64,000 nucleotides of DNA from assembly GCF_900105865.1 (NCBI RefSeq), contig NZ_LT629804.1, positions 1,302,001 through 1,366,000 on the forward strand. Direction: 5' to 3'. Position numbers and translations under genes: made by a program. The notes below the pieces were generated by a model. It saw only the letters and a list, made by a program, of their open reading frames with translations, ran no database searches and was not told where the DNA came from. The stretch is from Arcanobacterium phocae. Its GTDB lineage: Bacteria; Actinomycetota; Actinomycetes; Actinomycetales; Actinomycetaceae. Each line of letters opens with the position of its first letter. The first letter of the stretch is position 1. Shown here piece after piece: positions 50,782 through 61,600 of the stretch.

Positions 50782-53700
50782 ATGGGAAGGTTTTTACAAT
50801 CTAGTGCATTTGCCGCGTCGCTGGCTCTCAGTCTGGGTCTTGCACCGTTGGCAGTTGCCAGTCCAGCACCCGATAGCAACCATACGGGTGGCATGTCACT
50901 GACTGAAATGGATCGGCTGATTAAGAAGCGTGGCGAGCGTTCCTCGCAACAAGTACGTGTACTTGTTATGCTCAAAAATCAGCCTACGTCTTTTTCTGAC
51001 TCGAGTGAACAGCACAATAAAGGGCAACAGAGCGAACTTATTGAAAAGTGGACTAATAAGTATCATCTCGAAGTAGGACGTCAGCTCGGCTTCCTTGTCA
51101 ATGGATTTGCGGCGACAATGCCAGCAAATAAAATACCAGCGTTGCAGCAAGAGCCCGAAGTAGCATCTGTGAAACGCGAACGAACATTTGAAAAGCTAGA
51201 GCATAACGCTCGGAAAATGCAAGGCGTCGTCACCGCTCACGAGAGGCACGGTCTCGATGGAGCTGGAACAGTGGTGTCGATTATCGATTCCGGTATCGAT
51301 CCGCGGCATAAGGATTTGCAATTAAGCGAGGATGAATGCAAAAACGCTAAATTATCGCCAGATACAACGCATAATGGGCTCTTCACATGCAAAGTTCCAG
51401 CTGGTTACAATTTCGCTGATGATAACTATGAAATTATTGATACGAACGAAAGCGAACACGGACAGCACGTTTCAGGAATCGTAGCAGCTAACGGATCTGC
51501 CCGAGATGACGTCAAGACTCCCGACGTCGTCGCAAATAACTCTTTCGATGGTGTAGCTCCCAAAGCGCAGCTGCTGGCCATGAAGGTATTTCCAAATAAC
51601 CCGAAGGCACGCGCAAATGATTCCGATATTATTGCCGCGATCGAAGCATCGGTGAAGCTCAAAGCTGACATTATCAATATGTCATTGGGATCACCTAACG
51701 GAAACCGTAATGCTTCCGACGGCGTTTACCGAGCTATCGAAAAAGCGCGAGAAGCTGGGACTCTGGTGGTTGTAGCTGCCGGAAACGAAGGGAAGAACTT
51801 CTCGCCAAACGGCGAAACTGACAACGTTTTGCACCAACTCGATGATGCTACCCTTGGCTCGCCTGCAGCTGATACCGGGGCTTTCGCAGTCGCTTCTATC
51901 GATAACCAAGTCCAGGTAGTTCCGGTTGCTACGTGGAAAGCTGGTGAAAGTGGAACAGAAACAGACTTACCGCACAAGAGCGCTACCGGAAAACCTGATG
52001 GGCGGCTCTATGAGCTAGTTGACCTTGGTTACGGTCAAGATTCTGACTTCACGGCGGAGAAAAAATCTGCGCTCGAAGGCAAGTTTGCGTTGATTCAGCG
52101 TGGTAAAGAGCGATTCTCAGACATGTTTCGACGCTCATTCGATGCCAAAGCAAAAGGCGTTTTGGTCTACAACGATAAGGCGCGTGGAGATGAGTTTATC
52201 GGTATGGGTGGCGTTGAAACGTATACGCAGTTCTCCGCATCTACGTACCATTCAGTAGGGGCTGAGCTCGCTGAAAAACTTCGTAACGGGAAAGTCTTCG
52301 TGAAATTTACTGACGATCGCAAACTGACGGATTTTGCGGGCAAGAAGGCATTGCGTCCGTCGTCGTTCACGTCGTGGGGCCCAACACCAACGTTAGATTT
52401 TGCACCGCATATTTCTGGTGTTGGTGGCGAAGTTTACTCTACCCAGAACGATAATCGATATGTATCAATGTCTGGTACTTCGATGGCAGCACCGAACGTA
52501 GCTGGGCTATCGGCACTCATGTGGCAATACTATGGAAAGAATTTCCCGGAGTTAACTGGAACTGAGCGAATAGATCGTATTCGTGCCTCACTTATGAATA
52601 CTGCTGAGATTCCAACCAATGAGGAAAAAATTCCGTACGCTCCACGCCAAGTGGGTGCTGGTCTGGCTCGCGTTGACCAAGCTACCGAAAGTCCGGTGAT
52701 TGCAACTGTTAACGGCCAGCCATATGTCTCGCTCAAACAGGTTCATGGTGCTACGTCATTCACCGTAACCTTGCATAATTATGGTGACAAAGCTGCAACC
52801 TACTCAGTGCCTGAACAGCAAGTTATCAATGAAGTCGAAGGCGAAAAGGGCGCAGCCAAAACTGTAGTATCGCAGGAGAAGTTGACCTCGAAGACGACGA
52901 CGGTGACGGTTCCAGCCGGTAGCGAAGCGAACGTAACTTTTACTCTGGTTCCAGAGCAAGGAAAATCACACTACATTGAAGGATGGGCACAGCTGAATGG
53001 AACTCATGTTCCAAATATTGCTATTCCATATCTTGGGTTCGTCGGCGATTGGAATGCTGAGAAAATTATCGAAGAACCTGACACCGAATGGGGAGAGCCA
53101 GTCGAGCGCAATATCTACACGGGACTAGCAACTCTACGTGAAGATCTCATTACGCCTATTGGTCTTCTTAACGATATTTCGCAGGAATCTGAGGATGAGC
53201 GGGATTTGACACTCTGGATGTCTCCGAATGGCGACCAAATGCAAGACGTCATATTCCCGCAGTTACTTGTTCGCCGTAACGCATCAGATGTTGAATACGA
53301 GATTGTGTCAGAAGATGGAAAAATACATCAAACAACGGGTAAACAACAGGATTTGCGTCGTTTGACGCTCAAGAATTTCATGGATCCGCAATTGTCGGAT
53401 GATGATGTTGTTGAAAACGCCAGTGCTTATGCATTTGATGGCAAGATTTACGATGCACAAAATGTTAAGTACACGAATGTGCCTGACGGAAAATACGTTT
53501 TCCAAGTTAAGGCTCGAGTCTCTCCGGAATATGATTGGCAAGTGACGAAGATGCCATTTGGTATCGATACAACGTCACCAACCATTACATTTAAGAAGTA
53601 CGACGAGGCTGACGGATTTGTATACTTCACTGTGAAGGATACTGGCTCAGGCGTTCAAGTTGCTCCGGTTGTAGACACAGATTCAGAGACTAATCTGGTT

Positions 53701-56160
53701 GCCGAACGGGTGAACGATTCAGATACGGAATTCCGTATTAAAGTTTCACCGGGGACAACACACGTATTAGTGACTGCAGGCGATATGGCTGCTAATATCA
53801 CCAGCGCCTCATACATTTTGGATCCGGTAGCAAAGCTTAGTGTATCGTTTGCTCGTGACATGAATGCTCATCCAGTTGGGCCGATCAAACCTTACGTTAC
53901 GATGCTAGGCGAACCAGAAGGTGCAAAGCTCATTGTTGACGGATACGTGTCTGACGACGTCGATCACGTTACGATCAACGGACAACCAGCTGAGCTAGAA
54001 GATCGCAATTTTTATGAATACGTGCCACTGACTCCTGGGAAAAATAACATCACTGTGGTGGCATACAATGCTACCGGATTGGAGGTTAGCAAACTAGATT
54101 TGACTCCGTTCTACGATAATGAGCCACCGAAATTGGTAGTTAATAGGCCTGCGCCGATTGAAGGCAATATCGTAACTGTGCGTGGCACTATTACCGATAG
54201 TAATAAGGATGCTCAGTTGTCGGTGCTGGTCAATGGAGAGTTGGCGGATTTGAAAGCCGATGGCACGTTTGAATCTGAGATTGAGGTATCAGACGAGCTT
54301 CAAACAGTTGCTGTTGTCGGTAGTGACGGTGCACAGCGTGTTTCACAAGTAGTGCCGATTAAAGGACGCAGTGCTGATGTGCCTCCGGCACCGCCATTGC
54401 CAGGTGGTCCAGCTATTCCGCCGCCGCCACCATTGCCAGGCGATGGATTTATCTCCAGCGCAGCGCTGCCAACTATTAGCAACGCGCAGTGTGCTCCAGA
54501 GTTAGCAATCTGTGCTGTCCCAACGGACACCAAAGATTATGACCGGGAAAACAAGGTATTCACTGTGCGCGGCACCCTTAACGCCAGCACGATTGCCAAG
54601 TTCCAGCTGGTACCAACAGGACGAGCTGGAGATAACAAGGTGATAGAACCTAAGCCTTTGGAAGCTGAGATCAATGCTGAAACAGGCGAGTTTAGTCTCC
54701 AGGTGCCAGCGTCAACTGGCCAAAGCGATTTCCGGCTGGAACTCTATGTTCCTGGTGAAAAAGCAGATAATCCAGTACTGACTAAGAGCCAATCATTTAA
54801 GTTATTGATCGATGTTAATGTTCCGGAAATCCATATTGATCAACCAATAACACTGGGCGGATCAATTTTCACTCAGCATGATGAAGTTGTGTTTACCGGA
54901 AACGTGTCCGACGACGGTTGGGGATATAAGTTCCTGATTAATAAGGACACCGTCGAACAACGCGAAAATAACTCTGGACTTGGAGCGGAATCCAATGAAC
55001 GAGAGTTCACCTATCCAGTTAAGGTGAAGGACGGCGATAAGATTCTCGTTACGGTGATTGATAGCTTCGGTAACCAGATCCTGGGTGTTTATCCAGTTGT
55101 CGTTGATAAAGACAAGCCAACTGTTGATGCAACGTATGCTGACAATAAGCTTATGGAGAGCACAGTTGTTGGCGATGATACACCGATAAATGTCACAGCT
55201 AACGACACCCACCTCCGGAGTCTGAAAGTCAAGCTCGATAGTATTGATGGAACTGAGGTACTGAACGAAGAAGCTCATGCAGATATTGATGTAACTGAGC
55301 GAAACGTTGAGGATCTTATGGCCGATGTACGTGAGATTCGTGAGACCGCACTCGAACGTCTGGAAGCTGCAGGAATTAGCAAACGCGTTGATGCTAACTC
55401 AGATAGTGATGTGGCTGACGCGGACACTGCGCAAAAACAACCAACTGTTGAAAATCAGGTATTTGTCAGTGGCAGCCAGACAACGGTGAAAACCCGAGAT
55501 CTCGCTATTCCGATCGACACTGAAAAACTGTCTGCAGGTCTGTATACCATGACGATTTTGGCCGATGACCTTGCTGGGAACCAAACTGCGCAAGCAGTGA
55601 CTTTCGCAGTGGATAGGTTGCCACAAATTGTCGGACCAGATGCTGTTGATGTGGAGCTAACCAAGGAACAGCTACGCGATAATGACAGCGCTGCTAAGGT
55701 TATCTTTGCTAATTTCAGCATCACTGATGACGGTTCTGCTGATTTTGCAGGTGACGGTTCCGGAGTTGGAGAAGCTCATCTTCTCATCGACCCGGCTACT
55801 GTTCTTATGCCCGGAAAAAATACAGTTTTGGTTCGTGCAGTCCAGCCTAATGGCCTTGAATCTCACAAACTTATTACTGTTAATATCTCGGTAAAAGAAG
55901 ATTCACAACCTGAGCAGAAGCCTCAACCCGATACCCAAGAGGGCAGCGGTAGTAATGGCGGCACTACTCCGCAAGATCCGATGGTCGTGCCTGGTACCGG
56001 GTCTGGCCCAGTGTTTGGCACATTGGCCGCTGGTAGCCATACGCCATCGCATAGCGTTGGACTGGCAGCAACAGGCTCTTATGCGGGAACCCTGGCGCTA
56101 CTTGCTAGTTTGACTATTGCTGGTGGTATGGTCCTCAACCGTAGAGCACGTATGAGCTGA
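50782..56160 (+). CDS. Large subtilisin-like cell-surface protease (S8 family) with LAATG anchor
   Basis: About 1,792 residues. Signal peptide ends near 27-29 (AVASP). An I9-like propeptide follows, then the peptidase S8 domain with catalytic Asp about 170 (SIIDSGIDP), His about 227 (SEHGQHVSGI) and Ser about 568 (SGTSMAAPNVAG). A PA domain is inserted between His and Ser (ALIQRGKERFSDMF). Then come Fn3-like/C5a-peptidase-type repeats, a Pro-rich linker (PPAPPLPGGPAIPPPPPLP), further beta domains and an end with LAATG, about 1762-1766, a hydrophobic helix and NRRAR. This is like lactocepin/C5a-peptidase surface enzymes and probably cuts host proteins. LAATG fits class E sortases. Confidence 0.93.
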   Translation: MGRFLQSSAFAASLALSLGLAPLAVASPAPDSNHTGGMSLTEMDRLIKKRGERSSQQVRVLVMLKNQPTSFSDSSEQHNKGQQSELIEKWTNKYHLEVGRQLGFLVNGFAATMPANKIPALQQEPEVASVKRERTFEKLEHNARKMQGVVTAHERHGLDGAGTVVSIIDSGIDPRHKDLQLSEDECKNAKLSPDTTHNGLFTCKVPAGYNFADDNYEIIDTNESEHGQHVSGIVAANGSARDDVKTPDVVANNSFDGVAPKAQLLAMKVFPNNPKARANDSDIIAAIEASVKLKADIINMSLGSPNGNRNASDGVYRAIEKAREAGTLVVVAAGNEGKNFSPNGETDNVLHQLDDATLGSPAADTGAFAVASIDNQVQVVPVATWKAGESGTETDLPHKSATGKPDGRLYELVDLGYGQDSDFTAEKKSALEGKFALIQRGKERFSDMFRRSFDAKAKGVLVYNDKARGDEFIGMGGVETYTQFSASTYHSVGAELAEKLRNGKVFVKFTDDRKLTDFAGKKALRPSSFTSWGPTPTLDFAPHISGVGGEVYSTQNDNRYVSMSGTSMAAPNVAGLSALMWQYYGKNFPELTGTERIDRIRASLMNTAEIPTNEEKIPYAPRQVGAGLARVDQATESPVIATVNGQPYVSLKQVHGATSFTVTLHNYGDKAATYSVPEQQVINEVEGEKGAAKTVVSQEKLTSKTTTVTVPAGSEANVTFTLVPEQGKSHYIEGWAQLNGTHVPNIAIPYLGFVGDWNAEKIIEEPDTEWGEPVERNIYTGLATLREDLITPIGLLNDISQESEDERDLTLWMSPNGDQMQDVIFPQLLVRRNASDVEYEIVSEDGKIHQTTGKQQDLRRLTLKNFMDPQLSDDDVVENASAYAFDGKIYDAQNVKYTNVPDGKYVFQVKARVSPEYDWQVTKMPFGIDTTSPTITFKKYDEADGFVYFTVKDTGSGVQVAPVVDTDSETNLVAERVNDSDTEFRIKVSPGTTHVLVTAGDMAANITSASYILDPVAKLSVSFARDMNAHPVGPIKPYVTMLGEPEGAKLIVDGYVSDDVDHVTINGQPAELEDRNFYEYVPLTPGKNNITVVAYNATGLEVSKLDLTPFYDNEPPKLVVNRPAPIEGNIVTVRGTITDSNKDAQLSVLVNGELADLKADGTFESEIEVSDELQTVAVVGSDGAQRVSQVVPIKGRSADVPPAPPLPGGPAIPPPPPLPGDGFISSAALPTISNAQCAPELAICAVPTDTKDYDRENKVFTVRGTLNASTIAKFQLVPTGRAGDNKVIEPKPLEAEINAETGEFSLQVPASTGQSDFRLELYVPGEKADNPVLTKSQSFKLLIDVNVPEIHIDQPITLGGSIFTQHDEVVFTGNVSDDGWGYKFLINKDTVEQRENNSGLGAESNEREFTYPVKVKDGDKILVTVIDSFGNQILGVYPVVVDKDKPTVDATYADNKLMESTVVGDDTPINVTANDTHLRSLKVKLDSIDGTEVLNEEAHADIDVTERNVEDLMADVREIRETALERLEAAGISKRVDANSDSDVADADTAQKQPTVENQVFVSGSQTTVKTRDLAIPIDTEKLSAGLYTMTILADDLAGNQTAQAVTFAVDRLPQIVGPDAVDVELTKEQLRDNDSAAKVIFANFSITDDGSADFAGDGSGVGEAHLLIDPATVLMPGKNTVLVRAVQPNGLESHKLITVNISVKEDSQPEQKPQPDTQEGSGSNGGTTPQDPMVVPGTGSGPVFGTLAAGSHTPSHSVGLAATGSYAGTLALLASLTIAGGMVLNRRARMS

Positions 56161-56179
56161 TACTAAAGGCTGATACTAC

Positions 56180-56220
56180 GAAGCAGTGCGGAAGAACTCG
56201 ACGTTCTTCCGCACTGCTTC
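56180..56220 (+). terminator. Hairpin terminator after the surface protease gene
   Basis: A perfect 18-bp stem, GAAGCAGTGCGGAAGAAC (56180-56197) with its complement (56203-56220), loop TCGAC. No long T-run, but the stem is very stable. Confidence 0.8.
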
Positions 56221-56256
56221 TAGCTATAGTGCGCTCGCGCCGATAACATATTGAGT

Positions 56257-56910
56257 ATGCGTATTTTGTTGACTGGTTTTGAGCCGTTTGGTGACGATAG
56301 TGAAAATGCGAGTTGGGAAGCTGTTAAGCGCTTGCCCATGTTGCTAAACGATGACGACAGTAAAATTGAGATCATAACTCGCAAACTGCCAGTTGTTTTT
56401 GCCACTGCTCCGGTTCAGTTACGCCAGTTCATTGCGGATGTTAATCCTGACATTCTCATTGCAGTCGGGGAGGCCGGACTACGAGACCTTATTTCAGTAG
56501 AAATGATTGCAAAGAACTGTGCCGATGCTCGAATCCCTGATAATGACGGTTACCAGCCGCATGGCGAACCGCTTGATGATGGGGAAGCAGAATGGCGAAC
56601 TAGGCTACCAGCTAAAGAGATTGTGACGGCACTGTGTCAAGCTGGATTACCAGCAGTGGAATCGTACGATGCTGGGCTGTATTTGTGTAATGCAGTATTC
56701 CGCGCAGCGTTGCGACTTTTTGACGGTCCAGCGGGTTTTATTCACGTTCCCGCGGTACGGCAGGCTGGGCAAGCCAGCGTCGGGTCTGAAACAGATTCTT
56801 ATCGTTCCCAAACGACTACGCTGGACACACACGTATGGACTGTTCCGCAGCTTACTGATGCCCTGAGCGTGGTCTGCCAGATCGCAGCGGCTGATTCAGC
56901 CCGCGCTTAG
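56257..56910 (+). CDS. pcp: Pyroglutamyl-peptidase I (pyrrolidone-carboxylate peptidase)
   Basis: About 217 residues from ATG 56257. The pattern MRILLTGFEPFGDD at the start, VGEAGLRDLISVEMIAKNCADARIPDNDG in the middle (with Glu of the triad), YLCNAVF with the catalytic Cys, and GFIHVPAVRQ with the catalytic His are all family marks (C15). It removes N-terminal pyroglutamate from peptides, a useful activity for a proteolytic organism. Shares its end by 4 bp with putP, tail to tail. Confidence 0.95.
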   Translation: MRILLTGFEPFGDDSENASWEAVKRLPMLLNDDDSKIEIITRKLPVVFATAPVQLRQFIADVNPDILIAVGEAGLRDLISVEMIAKNCADARIPDNDGYQPHGEPLDDGEAEWRTRLPAKEIVTALCQAGLPAVESYDAGLYLCNAVFRAALRLFDGPAGFIHVPAVRQAGQASVGSETDSYRSQTTTLDTHVWTVPQLTDALSVVCQIAAADSARA

Positions 56911-58478
56911 CGGGTACTGCGAGGCGTATAGCGATCAGTCGACGTCGTAGCATCGACGGTCTGTAACGCCTCTGTCCGATCGTCCCAGTTCTTCACTAGC
57001 TGTTTGGTAGCCTCAAATTCAGCAGTAATAGTTGGGTTCTCGGTATACGTCAGTGCAGAAACGATGACTGCGAAGATTAAGTTTGCTAGGAATCCTGGCA
57101 CGATTTCGTAGAGGTCGAAGATACCGCCGGATAGGTTGCTCCAAAGCACGACGACGACGGATCCAACAACCATACCGCTGAGCGCTCCTGAGGTAGTGAG
57201 CTTACGCCAGAAGAGAGAAAGTAAGACGACTGGCCCGAAAGCGCCGCCGAACCCAGCCCACGCAAAAGCTACCAGTTCCAAGATAGTATCTGACGGCGAA
57301 ATAGCGAGTAGTGCTGCGATGATAGAGATTAGAATGACGCCTGCACGGGACAGCATCACGCCGTGTTTTTCGGATAGTTTTTGGTGAACAAATACCGAAT
57401 AGATATCTTCCACGAGGGCCGAAGAAGACACAAGTAACTGGGAGGAAATCGTGGACATGATGGCTGCTAAAATAGCAGCGAGCATAAACCCGGCAATGAG
57501 TGGATGAAACAAGATCTGGCCCATATAGATAAAGACTTGTTCCGGATTATCCAGGAGGCCTTCGCCAGATTGTTGTGCATAAGCAACGCCTACTAGAGCA
57601 GTGCCCATAGCTCCTAGGATTGACAAAACCATCCACCCGATTCCAATTCGTCGTGCAGCTTTGGCCTCAGCGGGCTTCCGTAATGCCATGAAGCGAACAA
57701 TAATATGCGGTTGCCCGAAGTATCCAAGACCCCATGCTAGCGCAGAGAATATTCCAATAATTCCGGCGAAGGTAACTGTTGTGTCACCGATTAATGATTG
57801 CCAGTTAGAGTTAAGTAGTTGCGCCGACTCGATAGCGGCGGATGGTCCGTCAACGACGACTAGACCCATGATTGGAACGAAGACGAGGGCAAGAAGCATC
57901 ATGACCCCTTGAACAAGATCGGTCCATGAAACCGCCAGGAATCCGCCTAATATCGTGTAAATAATTGTTACGGTTGCAACAAGTAACATTCCGCTGAGGT
58001 AGGAGGTCCCGAATGCAGCATGAAAAAATACGCCACCAGCAACCATGCCGGAAGAAACATAGAAGGTGAAGAAAAAGAGGATGACTAGGCCTGAAACGAT
58101 GCGTAATGAATGGGTAGAATCTCGTAGTCGTGAATCCAAGAATGATGGAACTGTGATCGAGTTATTTGATACTTCGGTGTATGAACGTAACCGAGGCGCA
58201 ACGAATTTCCAATTTAGCCAAGCGCCTACAGTAAGCCCGATAGCTATCCATGATTCGACCAGGCCGTTTGCGTAGAGCGCTCCGGGCAACCCCATAAGTA
58301 GCCAGCCAGACATATCTGATGCGCCGGCCGACAGTGCGGCTACTGCTGGGTTTAGTTGGCGTCCACCAAGCATGTAGTCATCTACCGAATCATTCTTACG
58401 GTATGCCCACAGGCCAATTCCAATCATTGCTAGCAGGTATAGAGCCATTGATATGGTTTGGAAAACTTGATCAGTCAT
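56907..58478 (-). CDS. putP: Sodium/proline symporter PutP
   Basis: 523 residues with about thirteen TM helices. LAALSAGASDMSGWLLMGLPGA-type block (split here: ALSAGASDMSGWLLMGLPG), GLGYFGQPHIIVRFMALRK and the first-helix sequence of the SSS family are typical of PutP. It takes up proline with Na+. The gene is divergent to putA, and both lie beside a direct repeat ATGTCACA, so they are a paired proline-use module. The C-terminal 60 residues are charged and variable. Confidence 0.95.
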   Translation of the reverse strand: MTDQVFQTISMALYLLAMIGIGLWAYRKNDSVDDYMLGGRQLNPAVAALSAGASDMSGWLLMGLPGALYANGLVESWIAIGLTVGAWLNWKFVAPRLRSYTEVSNNSITVPSFLDSRLRDSTHSLRIVSGLVILFFFTFYVSSGMVAGGVFFHAAFGTSYLSGMLLVATVTIIYTILGGFLAVSWTDLVQGVMMLLALVFVPIMGLVVVDGPSAAIESAQLLNSNWQSLIGDTTVTFAGIIGIFSALAWGLGYFGQPHIIVRFMALRKPAEAKAARRIGIGWMVLSILGAMGTALVGVAYAQQSGEGLLDNPEQVFIYMGQILFHPLIAGFMLAAILAAIMSTISSQLLVSSSALVEDIYSVFVHQKLSEKHGVMLSRAGVILISIIAALLAISPSDTILELVAFAWAGFGGAFGPVVLLSLFWRKLTTSGALSGMVVGSVVVVLWSNLSGGIFDLYEIVPGFLANLIFAVIVSALTYTENPTITAEFEATKQLVKNWDDRTEALQTVDATTSTDRYTPRSTR

Positions 58479-58567
58479 AATTCACGTCCAAAGATTGCTT
58501 GTCCTCTTAACAGTACAGGAGCGAGCTTGTTGTTGTAAGTGACGTTTCAAACTCTCGTCATGAAGAT

Positions 58568-58590
58568 ATGTCACACGGTATGATGTCACA
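58568..58590. promoter_or_regulatory. Direct repeats ATGTCACA between putP and putA
   Basis: ATGTCACA occurs at 58568-58575 and 58583-58590, 15 bp apart, i.e. near one and a half turns, in the divergent promoter region. It is a possible site for a proline-responsive regulator; no regulator gene is adjacent. Confidence 0.45.
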
Positions 58591-58634
58591 TAACACGAGT
58601 ACCGTTTTGTGTACCGATAGTGAAGGGGCCCGCT

Positions 58635-61600
58635 ATGAAACCAGAAATCAACGGCGAGATTAGCCTTGCCAATGTTGCGAACCAAGCTATTATTCAGGCG
58701 CGCAGGTGGGCAGATCGCGCTGCTAGTTTGCCCACTGATCGTGCTGGAAAACTGTTATCTGACGTGCTGGCTTCAAATGATGGTTTAGACTTCACCATTG
58801 ATTTTGTTGACAAGGTTATCCGACCTGAAGACAAACGTGTAGCAGCTAGAAATCTCCAGAAGCTTTCGGCACAAAAGATTGATTTCTTACCTGCATACTT
58901 ATCGTTACCGGCAAGTGCTGGTGGTAAGCTTGCCACTATTGCTCCGCACGTCGTTGTTGGTGCTGCATTTCGTATTTTTCGTTTGCTCGTTGGTGACTTA
59001 GTTCTCGATACTAGCCCGAAAAAGCTTGGGTCGGCGATCAAGGCTATGCGAAAAGATGGCTCCCGGCTCAATCTCAATTTGCTTGGCGAAGCCGTTCTGG
59101 GGAAGAACGAAGCTAGCCGTCGGCTTAACGCGGTGATGGACTTATTGGATCACGACGACGTTGATTACGTCTCGATCAAGGTTTCGGCAGTCTTGGGCGT
59201 ACACAATCCGTGGGGCTATGACGTAGCTGTGCACGAGGCGGTGCACGGGCTTTATCCGCTTTATGAAAAAGCGTTAAGGCTAAAGAAATTCATTAATTTG
59301 GATATGGAAGAGTATCACGATCTTCACTTAACGATCGATGTATTCAAAAATCTTCTTGAACTTCCAGAATTTCAGCGTCTCGAAGCAGGGATTGTGCTCC
59401 AGGCCTATTTGCCCGATGCGTTACCAGCTATGGTAGATCTCCAACAGTGGGCTGCCAACCGAGTGTCCCAGGGCGGTGCGCCAATTAAAGTACGGTTGGT
59501 TAAAGGCGCGAATCTGCCGATGGAACGAGTCGATGCGATTATGCATGGCTGGGAGCTAGCTACGCAGCCTTCTAAAGAAGCAGCTGACGCGAACTACTTG
59601 CGGATGCTCGAATATGCCTTGCGTCCCGAGCATGTGGCGAACGTAAAAATAGGAATTGCCGGGCATAATATGTTTTCTCTTGGGTTTGCCTATGCACTGA
59701 TAGAAGCACGCGGGATAAGCTCCGGTTACGAAGTGGAAATGCTTCGCGGGATGGCTCCGAACCAGGCTGCCGCAGTTCGGGAGGATATCGGACATATTTT
59801 GTTCTATGTGCCGGTTGTTGACCCTTCCGAATTCGACGTCGCTATCTCCTATCTAGTGCGTCGTCTTGAAGAATCGGCTGCTCCCGAAAACTTCATGTCA
59901 AGCGTTTTTGAATTCCCGCATAGCGATGTGGTGTTTAATCGTGAACGGGATCGTTATATTACTGCACTGTATGGTGCTTTTCCAGAACTATCGCAACAAT
60001 TTGCGCAGGCATCGCTGATAGCATCTCGTGATGTGCCGCAGTTGTCATATGGGCCCAACCGTATCCAAGATAGAAGGAACGACGACGTCGTCGTCCAAAA
60101 CTCGTTTACAAATAGCGCAGATTCGGACCCCTCGTTACCAGCAAACGTGGAATGGGCGGATCAGATTTTCGCCAACATTTCAACAACCGCTCTGGGACAA
60201 GAACTAGCTAATTCGGCACAGGTACATACCACGGATGAGGTACGTGAACGTATTTGCCAAGCCCGAGCATCGGCATCGTACTGGGCAGGATTGCCTGCCC
60301 TTGAGCGCGCTAAAATTTTGCGCAACGCAGCAGTTATTCTCGGTCAGCGGCGTGGCGAATTGATGACGGTGGCAGCAGCCGAATGCGGCAAAGTACTGGG
60401 CGAAGGCGACGTTGAAGTATCAGAAGCAATAGACTTTTGTAACTATTATGCCCAGTTAGCCGAGGAATTGGATCAATTGGCCGGAGTAGACGTAGTACCG
60501 GCACAAGTCACGGCCGCTATTCCGCCGTGGAATTTTCCGATTGCTATCGCAACAGGCTCAGTCGTGGCTCCACTTGCAACTGGTTCCGCCGTCGTCTTTA
60601 AACCGGCAGAACAAGCCCGTCGGACCGGGGCTTATGTTGCGCAAGCATTGTGGGATGCTGGAGTGCCACGAGACGTCCTGCAACTTGTCGATATTGACCC
60701 GAGTGATTTGCCAGAAGCTGGACGTGCTTTAGTAACGGAAACTGATCAGACAGTATTCACTGGATCGTCACAAACCGCCCAGCTCTTCCGCTCCTGGCAG
60801 GCAGATCTGCGTCTATTCGGTGAAACATCAGGGAAGAACGCCATTATTGTGACTGAGCAGGCTGATATCGACTTAGCGGCTAAGGACATCGTCACGTCAG
60901 CGTTTGGCCATGCGGGACAAAAATGTTCGGCATGTTCACTTGTCATACTGGTTGGTACGATGGCCGAATCCAAACGTCTCCTGACTCAGATTGTCGATGC
61001 CGCTCGGTCATTGGTTGTGGCTTATCCGCAAATGCCAGCCGCTCAAATGGGGCCTGTTATTGAGCCAGTATGCGGGAAACTTGAGCAAGGATTGACAAAA
61101 TTAGGGCATGGTGAGCACTGGATTTTGGCGCCACGCCAACTCGATGATACACGCAAATTATGGAGCCCCGGAATTAGAATCGGTGTACAACGCGGTTCAG
61201 AATTCCATCAGACCGAGTACTTCGGTCCGGTATTGGGAATTATGTTTGCCGAAAATCTTGATGAAGCGATCGATATTCAAAACGATGTGGAATATGGGCT
61301 AACCGGCGGAATCCACACCCTAGACAGTGACGAGATTGCACACTGGTTAAACCGTGTTGAAGTCGGTAACGCTTACATTAATCGGGGAATTACTGGCGCA
61401 ATTGTTCGTCGGCAACCGTTCGGGGGTTGGAAACGATCCTCAGTTGGTACTGGATCAAAAGCTGGCGGACCTAATCATCTACTCGGTTTAGTTCGAGCAG
61501 AACGAAATAATCGAGCTTTGATGGAAAATAGTCGCGATCTTCCGGCAGTAGAAGGTAACGATCTGTTGATCCGTCTTCACGAGTTACAATCTGCTATCGA

